Of a stretch of DNA of 64,000 nucleotides, positions 35,623-44,201 are shown piece after piece (the first letter of the stretch is position 1; the number at the start of each line of letters is the position of its first letter). A program made the position numbers and the translations under genes. A model generated the notes under the pieces. That model did no database searches. It was not told where the DNA came from and was given only the letters and a program-made list of their open reading frames with translations. Origin of the DNA: DASXKD01 sp963734725 (lineage in GTDB: Bacteria > Actinomycetota > Actinomycetes > Streptosporangiales > Streptosporangiaceae); NCBI GenBank assembly GCA_963734725.1, contig CAVTIX010000009.1, positions 1 to 64,000 of the forward strand. Direction: 5' to 3'.

Positions 35623-36456
35623 ATGAGCACGCGCGAGGATTACCCAGCCGGGGTGCCGTGCTGGGTCGACACCAACCAGCCCGACCCGGCCGGCGCCGCC
35701 CGGTTCTACTCCGGGCTCTTCGGGTGGCAGACCGAGGACGCGATGCCCCCCGGGGCGGGAGCTCACTACTTCATGGCCCGCATCGATGGCCGGGACGTGG
35801 CCGCGATCTCCTCCCAGCCCCCCGGCGCGCCGCCGCAGGCCGTGTGGAACACCTACATCCGCGTCGAGTCCGCGGACGACGCCGCGGCGCGGGTGCGCGA
35901 GGCGGGCGGGCGGGTGCTCTCTGAGCCCTTCGAGGTGTTTGACGCGGGGCGGATGGGCGTGTTCGCCGATCCCGAGGGCGCGGTCTTTTGCGTGTGGCAG
36001 CCCGGATCGCACCGCGGCTCGGCGGCGGTGAACGAGCACGGCGCGGTGAACTTCAACAACCTGCACACCGACGATGCTGGGGCCGCGCGAGCCTTCTACG
36101 GCGCGGTGTTCGGCTGGACGACGATCGACGCCGGCTCGCCGATGTGGGCCCTGCCGGGCTACGGCGACCATCTCGAGGAGCTCAACCCCGGCTTGCGCGC
36201 GGGGATGAAGCAGATGGGTGCGCCCGAAGGCTTCGAGAACGTGGTGGCGGCGATCTTGCCCCGCGAGGGTGGCCCAGCGCGCTGGAGCGTGACCTTCGCC
36301 GTTGACGACGTGGACGCGATCGCTGCGCGAGCACGCGAGCTCGGAGGCTCGGTCCTCGCCGACCCGCAGAATGCGCCGTGGGTGCGATTCGCCGTCCTTG
36401 CCGATCCGGCTGGCGCGTCCTTCACCGCCAGCCAGTTCGTGGCGGAGAACCGCTAG
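35623..36456 (+). CDS. VOC family protein with two glyoxalase-like domains
   Basis: The 277-residue protein is a tandem of two vicinal-oxygen-chelate domains. The first (residues 8-128) has PCWVDTNQPDPAGAARFYSG and FADPEGAVFCVWQPG; the second (residues 140-270) has GAARAFYGAVFGWTTID and LADPAGASFTASQF. This resembles actinobacterial proteins annotated as hydroxylases or glyoxalase/bleomycin-resistance-like. No metal-ligand set is obvious in domain one; H-T-D near residue 147 is a candidate in domain two. Substrate unknown. The gene stands alone. Confidence 0.88.
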   Translation: MSTREDYPAGVPCWVDTNQPDPAGAARFYSGLFGWQTEDAMPPGAGAHYFMARIDGRDVAAISSQPPGAPPQAVWNTYIRVESADDAAARVREAGGRVLSEPFEVFDAGRMGVFADPEGAVFCVWQPGSHRGSAAVNEHGAVNFNNLHTDDAGAARAFYGAVFGWTTIDAGSPMWALPGYGDHLEELNPGLRAGMKQMGAPEGFENVVAAILPREGGPARWSVTFAVDDVDAIAARARELGGSVLADPQNAPWVRFAVLADPAGASFTASQFVAENR

Positions 36457-36714
36457 ACGATCTGCCTCCGGGATCGCCGTTGGGTGCTGCGCATCCTAGG
36501 ATGCTTCCTGCCCGATGGCTGCGACATCAGGTGGCTCGGCTGGCTTGGCCGCCGTCCGAGGTCGCCGCCGGAAACCGAGGTGAGCCTGTAACCCGGAGGC
36601 CGCACCCAGGTACCGCACCGATCAGGACTGATCTGCGTGCAGCCGTCGGCATCGCCCCGCTCGCTCCCGGTCGGCGACTGCCGTGATGTCCGACCGCCCG
36701 GTTAGCTTGGCCTG

Positions 36715-37281
36715 GTGTCTGCGGAGCCTGGCTGGTGCGGTGTGTGCGGGTTGCCGGTGCCTGCCGGTGAGAGGTTGTGCCGCTGGCCGTTTGGCGCCGG
36801 GGCTGGTGATGGCCAGATTGACGACGAGGTTGTGCCGTGGGCGTCGCACAGCCTGGCATTCATGACAGAACTGGTGGAGGCGCAATGCTGGCGCTGCCCG
36901 TGGTGCCGGGATTACCTGCCTGACTCGCCGCGCGGCACCGCGATCGATCACATCATCCCCAGGGTTTACGGCGGGCCGCATCGCCGCTGGAATCTCCAGC
37001 TCCTGCACCAGGAGTGCAATTCGGCCAAGGGCACAAAGATCACCGCCGAGGCGGTGGAGCTGGCCGATGCTCACGGCGTGACGATCAGCATGAACATCGG
37101 GCAATACCGCGCTGGAGTCCGGCGCCGGGCGGCCAAGTATGCCGTGCGGGCAACTCGCCAGCTCGGCGGCGAGGCCCGTGACCGGGCTGTGGCCGCGGCG
37201 AGGAATCTCACCGTGTTCTTCCCCGAGGGAAGGGTTCATGCCGTCATCAGAGCAGCGGCGGAAGGGAACCCGGCCCACTGA
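36715..37281 (+). CDS. HNH endonuclease
   Basis: The 188-residue protein starts at a GTG. A first zinc-like pair is CGVCG (8-11). The HNH nuclease has C58, C61 and C64 in CWRCPWC, the catalytic D78-H79 in AIDHIIPRVYGG, N93 in RWNLQLL and H98/C101 in LHQECNSAKG. The structure is that of a small McrA-like beta-beta-alpha-metal nuclease. No phage packaging or methylase genes are adjacent, so it could be a homing, restriction-like or repair nuclease. The C-terminal 70 residues are helical and basic, suggesting DNA binding. Confidence 0.85.
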   Translation: MSAEPGWCGVCGLPVPAGERLCRWPFGAGAGDGQIDDEVVPWASHSLAFMTELVEAQCWRCPWCRDYLPDSPRGTAIDHIIPRVYGGPHRRWNLQLLHQECNSAKGTKITAEAVELADAHGVTISMNIGQYRAGVRRRAAKYAVRATRQLGGEARDRAVAAARNLTVFFPEGRVHAVIRAAAEGNPAH

Positions 37282-37609
37282 CCGCCTCGGCCAGCTATAC
37301 AGATGCCGCCGAGGTAACAGGTCCAGGTGATCTGCGAGCGCCGCCACACCCGCGAGGCTTACGGTGCGCGGTATGGCTCGGTGATCCTCGAGCAGCTGCA
37401 GGGGGCATCTGTCCCCACGCGGTTGTCCGCCCTGGCCGCCCAGACCAGCGGCTTTCAGCAATTTCACCACCAAGCCCGCCGCTGTTCCAAGCCTTAGTCA
37501 AGCCGATCCCAAGGCAACTCCGGCCGCTACGCGCTGCGGTGTCAATGCGGACCACGCAACAGGCCAACCAGAGAAGCGTTCGCCCAGGCAGCCGAAGGGG
37601 GCCACTCCG
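37282..37609. other. Gap with no clear gene
   Basis: This 328-bp stretch shows no gene or repeat that I can support. Confidence 0.35.
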
Positions 37610-38035
37610 ATGAACCATCAGCCCGCACCAGCACAGCCACCCCGCATCCCGAGAACGCTCACCGGGCCCGGCGGGCTGGCGATCTGCCTGGCCGCCGGCA
37701 TCGGCCTGGCTCCGCCCGCGTGGGCAACCCCCTCGCCGTCGGCGCCTTCCCCCACACCGGCACCGCCGCTCCCGCCCCCCGCCATTGCGCCCGCGCACTT
37801 CCCGCCGTGGGCCATCGCCGCGATCCTGGCCGCAACGATCGTCCTGTCCGTCGCCACGACCCTCATCACCCTGGCACTGGAACGCCTTCGCTGGGCCCGC
37901 TGCCAAGCAGCAGCCACCCCAGAACCCCACACCAGCGCACCAAGCCGAGATCCTTGGCACCACCCGGCCCAAAAATGCAGATCAGCCGGATCCCGGTCAG
38001 CAGGGTCGCGGGCGAGCTGGCCACAGCCGGGTTAG
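37610..38035 (+). CDS. Small Pro-rich membrane protein of unknown function
   Basis: The 141-residue protein has a hydrophobic N-terminal stretch (LAICLAAGIGLAPPAWA) that may be a signal peptide, a Pro/Ser linker of about 25 residues, and one membrane helix (WAIAAILAATIVLSVATTLI) followed by LALERLRWAR. The tail is polar. The plan of signal, linker, helix and polar tail is common in unknown actinobacterial proteins. No function can be proposed. It begins 329 bp after the HNH gene. Confidence 0.5.
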   Translation: MNHQPAPAQPPRIPRTLTGPGGLAICLAAGIGLAPPAWATPSPSAPSPTPAPPLPPPAIAPAHFPPWAIAAILAATIVLSVATTLITLALERLRWARCQAAATPEPHTSAPSRDPWHHPAQKCRSAGSRSAGSRASWPQPG

Positions 38036-38153
38036 CCGAGCGCCCGTCCTGCCAGGTTGAACGGGCGGTCCGGCTTCGCCGGGCTCACCCATGCCGGCCA
38101 GACCGGCGTACAGGAGGCCCCACTGGCGACAGCCGACAGACCGGGCGGGATCA

Positions 38154-38708
38154 CTAGCCGGCGGCGGCCGGGCGTCCGGCGGCGGCCGCCCGGCCAGGGG
38201 CCAGGTCCCGCGGCGACCTGGCGCCCTCGGCGCAGAGGAGGCCCGGGCCCGCCTGCTGGCCGGCGCCCCAGCAGCCCCAGATCGGCCCGCAGCGGGCCAG
38301 TGCCCCGGCCGTGGCCCGGCAGAACAGCCGGCACCCAGGCCGCGAGACGATCCCGCGAGCCGGATGGCCGCGACCGGCGACGGCCATCGGGCACACCATC
38401 CGCCACGGCGCGGCGTAGCGCAACGGCGCCCGCGGCGGGACCCGGCACGCCGCCGCCGCCACGCCGCGGGTCCCCCCGGCGGGACGGCAGGGCAGGACCC
38501 AGCGCTGCGGCGCGCCACGGCGCCGGGCCCCGGCGATGCCATCAGACACCGCGGCGGGCCGCCCGAACGCAGCCGGGTGACCGTGCCCGGCCGCGGAGGC
38601 ATGGCCCGCGGACGGCCCGGCGCCGCACGCCGTGGCCACAGCCACCACGGCGGCCGCCGCCACCACCTGCCAGGCGCGGACGGGCACGGTGCGGCTGAAG
38701 GGTCTCAT
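38154..38708 (-). CDS. Putative lipoprotein resembling subtilisin-inhibitor-like (SSI) proteins
   Basis: From the ATG at 38708 the protein starts with a signal peptide ending VAVATACGAG, a good lipobox. Further on, RWVLPCRPAGGTRGVAAAAC resembles the conserved core of Streptomyces subtilisin inhibitors (LxCxPxGGxHPxxxxAC), followed by MVCPMAV, which fits the second cysteine region. After about residue 120 the similarity fades and the composition becomes Arg/Ala/Gly-rich, so a frameshift or truncation is possible. Role would be inhibition of an extracellular serine protease. The call is tentative. Confidence 0.4.
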   Translation of the reverse strand: MRPFSRTVPVRAWQVVAAAAVVAVATACGAGPSAGHASAAGHGHPAAFGRPAAVSDGIAGARRRGAPQRWVLPCRPAGGTRGVAAAACRVPPRAPLRYAAPWRMVCPMAVAGRGHPARGIVSRPGCRLFCRATAGALARCGPIWGCWGAGQQAGPGLLCAEGARSPRDLAPGRAAAAGRPAAAG

Positions 38709-39117
38709 GCTGGTTGGACGCCAGCGGCCGCCCGCCGGTTCCGCCACGCGCCCGGATGTTAGCGCGTCACGATGGGCACGTCTGGCGATACGCAGATCGG
38801 CTCGATCTGCGTGTCAGCGCGGTAGGAGCGTAGAACTGCCGCCCCCGCGCACCTAACGGCGGATATCGCCTGTCAAGCCGATACGCGGTGCGAACTACAG
38901 CGCGTTACGGACGGGGTCGGCTTGCAGCTCGAAATGCATGGTCCGGTAGCCCATGAGGCGGTGGCCAGCGGGACAAGCAGCCCTTGCAGCACCCGGTGCC
39001 GCCGGGCAAGGCTCGTAGGCCATTACTGCTGCTCGCCATCCAGCAAGAAGGCGCGAGCAGGCACCGGTGGCCCGATGGCTGCCGTGCACGGAAGCGAGAA
39101 GCCTCCGCAATGGGTGG
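38709..39117. other. Gap with no clear gene
   Basis: About 400 bp between a putative lipoprotein gene and a nucleotidyltransferase-like fragment on the same strand. No gene, repeat or RNA could be supported. Confidence 0.35.
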
Positions 39118-39405
39118 TCACGAATGTTTATCTGGCTCGGGCCATGGAACCTCGATCCCTGTTGCCTGGACCCGTTCGATGAGCGGCTGACTGACCTGCG
39201 GCAGATTGAGCCACTCTTCTTCCGAGATTGACTCGACGCTCAAGTCAATGCCGCGAGCGATTGCCAGTGAACTTACCGAGCCGATGGACCGCGGGCGCTG
39301 CCAGTCTGCGGTCCGGTTCGGGAAGATGAAGAAGATGTCGTAGTCGCTATTCGGCCCTGCCGTGCCTCGTGGAGCAGAGCGTCCACCTGGTTGAGATAGG
39401 GCATC
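39118..39405 (-). pseudogene. Fragment of a nucleotidyltransferase-like protein
   Basis: The minus strand reads RGTAGPNSDYDIFFIFPNR, which holds the GT...SDYD metal-binding signature of Pol-beta-type nucleotidyltransferases. It continues SLAIARGIDLSVESISEEEW and LPQVSQPLIERVQATGIEV to a stop at 39118. No start or N-terminal helix is present, and the frame just upstream (VDALLHEAR) differs. It looks like the end of a MNT-type gene, the antitoxin half of some HEPN/MNT pairs. No HEPN gene is adjacent. Confidence 0.4.
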
Positions 39406-39962
39406 ATCTCACCGCGGCCCGAAACGGTCAGAGGGAAACCACCGCAGTCGCACCCTACCGTTGCCGGTTTGTTGTTCGTCCCCGAGCGCCCAATTCTCCT
39501 CACCGAGGATCTGCTGGTGGCGGCGGACCTCAACCCGGACGAGACGCGCGCGTCAGGTACCTGGAGTGACTGGCATTGTGGACACTCCGCGGCCAGGGCA
39601 GCCCTTCGTGGGCGGACACCGTCAGGTTCACTGCAGCCGCGGCGTCCCGGCTGGCGGCGGGATGGGGTAAGGGTTTGGGGGCTGCGGTGCGACTTACCTG
39701 CGTGAATCTTGCTGGTCCCGCGGTGAGACTGACTGGCGGCGGGCGTGATCGCGATCGGCGCGGCCGCGCTGTGGCGGTTGTGGTGGCGTGGGCTGCGGCC
39801 GGGCAACGGCGTGGGCATCATGCAACGGGGGCCGTGATGGGGCAGGCGGGGCCCGGCGCTCGCCCGGTGGGATGATCGTGTCTGGGCGGCCGGCCCGCTG
39901 CGGCGTGGCCTTTGCGGGTCTGCGAGGCGGCGGGCCTGGCCGGTTGCCGCGCGGAGGCCAGG
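39406..39962. other. Region upstream of the sigma-factor pair
   Basis: No gene could be supported in this 557-bp stretch. It should contain the promoter for the two sigma-factor genes. A ribosome site (GGAGG at 39952-39956) lies at its end. Confidence 0.35.
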
Positions 39963-40532
39963 GTGGGTGAGGAGCCGATCTCCCGGCGCGACGCCGACGA
40001 ACTCGCCGCGTGCTTCGCGGCCGACGCCGCTGGCCTGTTTGGGTATGCCTGCGTGCTGGCCCGGGGCGACCGGGCGCTGGCCGAAGACTTGGTTCAGGCT
40101 GGCTTTGAGGCGGCGGCCCGAGCGTGGGGGATCTTGCGGTGCCTGGCAGATGAGCAGCGCCGGGGCTGGCTGCGGGCCACGGTCGCCAACATCGCGGTGA
40201 GCGGTTTCCGGCGCGAAGCGGCCTGGCGGGAGCGGCTGCCACGGATCGAGGCCAGGTACCGCAAAACCCAGGCGGACACCGAGGCGCTGGCCTTTTCGTC
40301 GGTCGCGCTGGAGCGGTGCTGGCAGATCATCAACGACATGCCCGAACGGCAGCATGCTGTCGCGGTGCTGCGCTGGCAGCAGGGGATGAAACAAACCGAG
40401 ATCGCCGCGATCCTGGGCATGGCTGAGAAGACGGTGAGCGTGCACCTGCACCGGGCGCGCCGCCAGCTGATCGCCCAGCTGGGGTGCGACTACCCCTATG
40501 CCAGCGACGACGGGGAAGGAAGAGCGTCATGA
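39963..40532 (+). CDS. Sigma-70 family RNA polymerase sigma factor (ECF-like)
   Basis: The 189-residue protein is chosen to start at the GTG at 39963, six bases after GGAGG. Region 2 covers about residues 9-70 (AACFAADAAGLFGYACVLAR, AEDLVQAGFEAAARAW, RGWLRATVANIAVSG), and region 4 covers about residues 125-180 (MPERQHAVAVLRWQQGMK, QTEIAAILGMAEKTVSVHLH, RARRQL). It would direct RNA polymerase to a set of stress or surface genes. The next gene begins within its stop codon (ATGA), so the two are co-translated. No classical anti-sigma gene follows. Confidence 0.88.
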   Translation: MGEEPISRRDADELAACFAADAAGLFGYACVLARGDRALAEDLVQAGFEAAARAWGILRCLADEQRRGWLRATVANIAVSGFRREAAWRERLPRIEARYRKTQADTEALAFSSVALERCWQIINDMPERQHAVAVLRWQQGMKQTEIAAILGMAEKTVSVHLHRARRQLIAQLGCDYPYASDDGEGRAS

Positions 40533-41347
40533 CCAGGGGCCGGCGCTGGGCGGCCAGCACGGGGGAAGACGAGCTGCTGTCCCGGCTCTACCAGCAAATC
40601 ACCGAGCGGCAGGCGGCCCGGTTCGCCTCCGGGTACGGCATCGCAGCCGGCCAGGACCGGTACCGGGCCTGGCTGGACGAGCACGCCGCCGAAGAACACA
40701 GCAGGCCGGAAGCTGTCCCGCTACAGGGCTCCACGACGCTGCTCGCGGCCTTTGCCAATGCCAGTGCCGGCACCGCGGCGGCGGTCATCGGCGGCCCCGT
40801 TGTCCTGCGCCGGATCACACAAGGATCCGCCGGCGCCAAGATGCCAGCAGCTGGAGCCCGGGACGCCGCCGCGGCGGTGACCGCGCTGTACAACGCGCAC
40901 TATCGCTCTTTGGTCAGGCTGGTAGTTCTGCTGGTGCGCGACGTCGCCGCCGCAGAGGAGATCGTGCAGGACTCCTTCATCGCGCTACACGCCGCCTGGC
41001 CGCGGATGCGGGATAACGAGAAGGCACTGTCCTACCTGCGGCAGTCCGTGGTGAACAGGTCACGTTCGGTGCGGCGGCACCGCGTGATCGTGGACAAGAC
41101 CGCGCCCAAGCTCACAACGGACCCGCCCGCCGCCCAGCAAGATGCGCCGACCCTGCTGGAGCGCTCCGCCGTGATCGCGGCGCTGCGGACGCTTCCCCCA
41201 CGGCAGCGCGAAGCCATGGCGCTGCGGTACTACGCCGACCTCTCGGATGCCCAGATCGCCACGGCCATGGGCATCAGCATTGGCGCAGTCAAGAGGCACA
41301 CCGCGCGGGGCGTATCGGCGCTGCGCGCGGCACTGGACCTGAAGTAA
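40529..41347 (+). CDS. Second sigma factor (SigE-type) with an extra N-terminal domain
   Basis: This 272-residue protein overlaps the preceding sigma gene by 4 bases. Residues 1-95 form an extension (GEDELLSRLYQQITERQAA, DRYRAWLDEHAAEEH, TTAAAVIGG-like hydrophobic patch LAAFANASAGTAAAVIGG). Residues 113-183 are sigma region 2 (LYNAHYRSLVRLVVLLVRD, AAEEIVQDSFIALHAAW), and 213-268 region 4 (LPPRQREAMALRYYADLSD, AQIATAMGISIGAVKRHTAR). The region 2/4 pair matches the SigE family. The N-terminal part looks like the small partner protein that usually follows the first sigma type, here fused to a second sigma. This may be a product of gene fusion. Confidence 0.85.
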   Translation: MTRGRRWAASTGEDELLSRLYQQITERQAARFASGYGIAAGQDRYRAWLDEHAAEEHSRPEAVPLQGSTTLLAAFANASAGTAAAVIGGPVVLRRITQGSAGAKMPAAGARDAAAAVTALYNAHYRSLVRLVVLLVRDVAAAEEIVQDSFIALHAAWPRMRDNEKALSYLRQSVVNRSRSVRRHRVIVDKTAPKLTTDPPAAQQDAPTLLERSAVIAALRTLPPRQREAMALRYYADLSDAQIATAMGISIGAVKRHTARGVSALRAALDLK

Positions 41348-41654
41348 ATAACAGCGCTATCGCATCCAAGAAGGAATACCGGGATTTGCCCAGGGCACCG
41401 GGCTCACTGGTTTGGCAGGGTGGCCATCACAGATAGTGTGATCGGTTAGCTGGCTGCTGCACCCGGGGACACGAACGTAACGCCGATTACAGAACAACTC
41501 CTCTTACTTTGGGGAACTTGAATGAGTGAGCGCATATAAACTATTCGGGCCCTGCCCATCCGCCTGCGTAACAAGCTTGAGCGGCCACCTCGACCGGTGG
41601 CGCTGCGCGCGGATCGCGGGAGAACCGACACGCCGTTCCTGCGCTGAACGGGTC
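41348..41654. other. Gap with no clear gene
   Basis: About 300 bp after the sigma pair with no supportable gene. It leads into the amidohydrolase fragment. Confidence 0.3.
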
Positions 41655-41909
41655 GGCCTGCCCACGGCGATCGCCGCCTTCACGATTGGCTCCGCGTACG
41701 TCAACCACGATGGGCACGAGGCGGGCTCGATCGAGCCGAGCAAGAGCGCCGACCTCGTGGTGCTCGACCGCGACCTGTTCGCCCTGCCCGCCAGGAGATC
41801 GCCCTGGCCCAAGTGGACCTGACTATCGCGGACGGCACGTGGCCCACGCCAGGCCCGGCACGTTGGGATCACCCGCCGCGGCACCGCCACCCGGCCGCCG
41901 CGCCTTGTG
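41655..41909 (+). pseudogene. C-terminal fragment of an amidohydrolase
   Basis: The frame gives LPTAIAAFTIGSAYVNHDGH, EAGSIEPSKSADLVVLDRDL and FALPAR, the typical end of an Amidohydro_3-type metal-dependent hydrolase. A one-base slip near 41794 then leads to EIALAQVDLTIADGT in another frame, again as in the family. No start or catalytic metal-binding region is present. It is a relic of an N-acyl-amino-acid or imidazolone-type hydrolase. Confidence 0.65.
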
Positions 41910-42127
41910 AGGGTCCGTGAATGTGAGTTGGCTGTCTTTCCCGGGATCTGAGTGATCCACGCCGGGGGAAATCACCGGATCTATTACCGTGGGCCGGTAG
42001 CGGTATTCCGCCCGCGCCGGCCAAGGCGCGGTACTCTTTGGCGGGGGTTCGGGCTGAAATGAGGTTGAGCTCCGGTGAGATCCGCTTGCCCGGTGATCAT
42101 CTCGTCTGGCTGAACGGGGGAGCTGCC

Positions 42128-43960
42128 ATGGCCGTCGGTTGCCGCGTCGTTGTTGTTGTGGTGGTCCTGTTGGGCGCCGCGGTGAGCGGCGGGATAGCAC
42201 GGGCCCGGGACACCCAGGTCGCGTGCGGGCTGGACCAGCGCATCACCCAGCAGGCACCGGGGGGCGCGTGGGTGTACAGCAGGCCCAACGCGTTCAACAC
42301 CAGCGGGCAGCGGTTGTGCATCTCCGGGTCCACCAGCCACCCGGGGTTCACGATCCTGGACAACTTGCGCTACACCGGCGCGTGGCAGGCCTACCCGTTC
42401 ACCGGCGCCGGCTGTGCCTTCAACCTGTGCTCTCGCCGGACCCCCTTGCCGATGCAGGTACGCGGGCTGCCGACGGCGGCTAACACCAGCTTTGCCTGGA
42501 CCGGGTCGGCGCCGGGGAACTGGAACGTCTCCTACGACATCTGGATCGACCAACATAACCAGATCACCACCCAGGACGACGGGGCGGAGCTGATGATCTG
42601 GCTGCGGCCCAATCCCGGTTACCACGGCGGGGTGCGTGTGCACATCAAGAGGCGGTGGTATTGGTTCATTCACTGGCGGACCTGCAACAGCGTCCGGCAG
42701 ACGGGAGTAACTCCGCCACGAGCCAGCCCGGGGGATCATGCCGGCATCTGCTGGAACTACGTGCAGTTCCGGTTCCTGCGGGTGGTGCACAGCGTGCACC
42801 GGCTTTGGATCGTGCCGTTCATACAGTTCCTGGAGAAGCAGGGTCTGGTGCGCCCCACGTGGTATCTGACATCGGTCCACGCCGGGTATGAGATGGTCAG
42901 CGGCGGCAAGGGGCTGACGACCACGTCGTTCGGCCTTGACACCAAGTCGTGGAGCACCCGGCAGGCGTCCCCAGCCGCGGCGCGGGCCAGCGGCACGGTC
43001 GACGTGCTCTACAAGGCGGCCAACACCACCCTGGGCCATCAGTGGTACGGCCGCCGGGGCTGGGGCGGGCCGGTCCCCATGGGCAGCCATGTGGTCAGGG
43101 GTGAGCCGTCGGTGGTCACATCGTTTCCCAGCACGGTCGATGCTTTCTGGCAGGGCGCGGACGGCGGGCTGTGGCATCAGTACACCGGCGGCCACGGCTG
43201 GAGCAGCCAGCAGGCCCTGCACGTGGGCACCCTCGGCGGGCCCCCCAAGGCGGTAGCGCAGCCTGACGGCAGCGAGGACGTGTTCTGGCGCGGCACCGAC
43301 AATCACCTGTGGTATGCCACCTACACCCCCAGCGGCGGCTGGTCGTCCCGCCACAACCTCGGCGGCGACCTGGCCTCCGACCCGGCACCGGCCGCGTCCT
43401 CCCCGGGCACCTTCGACGTGTTCTGGAAGGGCACCGACGGCAACCTCTGGCACGTCCACCGGAGCCGCGGCCACAACTGGTCCGCTCCGGCCAACCTGAA
43501 TATGGGGACACTCGGCGGCGCGCCGGCGGCGACCGGCCAGCTCAACGGCGCCGTCGACGTGTTCTGGCGCGGGTCCGGCGACGATCACCTCTGGCTCGCC
43601 TCCTATCTGCCCGGCGCCGGCTGGCACCACGGCGCCCAGGAACTCGGCGGCGACCTGGCAGCCAGCACGGCACCCGTGGCGCCCGTGACGGCGGCACCCA
43701 GCACGGTGGATGTGTTCTGGAAGGGCACCGACGGCAACCTATGGCACGCCTGGACCAACGGTCACGGCTGGCAGGCGCCGGTGAGCCTGGGCATGGGACC
43801 CCTGGGCAGCATGCCCTTCGCTGCCGCCCAGCCGAACGGTCACGAGGACGTGTTCTGGCGTGGCGCCGCCAACGACCACCTCTGGCACGCCTACTACCGC
43901 TCCGGCCAGGGCTGGCATGGACCGCAGGACCTCGGCGGACATCTTTATCCCATGCCCTGA
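42128..43960 (+). CDS. Secreted GH12 glucanase with C-terminal lectin-like beta-propeller
   Basis: The 610-residue protein starts at the ATG at 42128 (GGGGGAGC upstream) with a signal peptide (CRVVVVVVVLLGAAVSGGIA). Residues 50-270 form a GH12 jelly roll: NWNVSYDIWI, nucleophile E154 in DGAELMIWL, and acid/base E255 in LTSVHAGYEMVSGG. From about residue 275 to the end there are repeated blades with VDVFWRG or VDVFWKGTDGNLWH, and GGxLA steps, as in PLL/fucose-lectin-like propellers. The enzyme would cut beta-1,4-glucan or xyloglucan while the propeller binds glycans. GH12 joined to a propeller is uncommon; most carry a CBM2. It stands alone. Confidence 0.88.
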   Translation: MAVGCRVVVVVVVLLGAAVSGGIARARDTQVACGLDQRITQQAPGGAWVYSRPNAFNTSGQRLCISGSTSHPGFTILDNLRYTGAWQAYPFTGAGCAFNLCSRRTPLPMQVRGLPTAANTSFAWTGSAPGNWNVSYDIWIDQHNQITTQDDGAELMIWLRPNPGYHGGVRVHIKRRWYWFIHWRTCNSVRQTGVTPPRASPGDHAGICWNYVQFRFLRVVHSVHRLWIVPFIQFLEKQGLVRPTWYLTSVHAGYEMVSGGKGLTTTSFGLDTKSWSTRQASPAAARASGTVDVLYKAANTTLGHQWYGRRGWGGPVPMGSHVVRGEPSVVTSFPSTVDAFWQGADGGLWHQYTGGHGWSSQQALHVGTLGGPPKAVAQPDGSEDVFWRGTDNHLWYATYTPSGGWSSRHNLGGDLASDPAPAASSPGTFDVFWKGTDGNLWHVHRSRGHNWSAPANLNMGTLGGAPAATGQLNGAVDVFWRGSGDDHLWLASYLPGAGWHHGAQELGGDLAASTAPVAPVTAAPSTVDVFWKGTDGNLWHAWTNGHGWQAPVSLGMGPLGSMPFAAAQPNGHEDVFWRGAANDHLWHAYYRSGQGWHGPQDLGGHLYPMP

Positions 43961-44201
43961 GAACGTCTCGCGCCGGGAACGACCTGGCTCGCCGCCGGTG
44001 CGATGCAGCTCGGCGACAAGGCTGAGCCGTTTGTCAGCCTCGGCCAGCTGGCCGCGCGCGGTCAGCGTGCTGGCCGTACGCGCTCACGCCTGGGCAGTCC
44101 GGTCACCAGCCATCGGGTATCACATACATGCTGGCGCAGACGCCCGGCGTCTGGCCCGTCTCCCATGTGACGGGAAGGCCGGAACGTGCTGTGCTAGTGG
44201 C

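Noticed and set aside
39273..40451. Long minus-strand open frame opposite the sigma-factor gene
   Set aside because: It runs antisense to a well-supported sigma gene and has Pro/Arg-rich content with no family motif; high GC leaves such frames open by chance.
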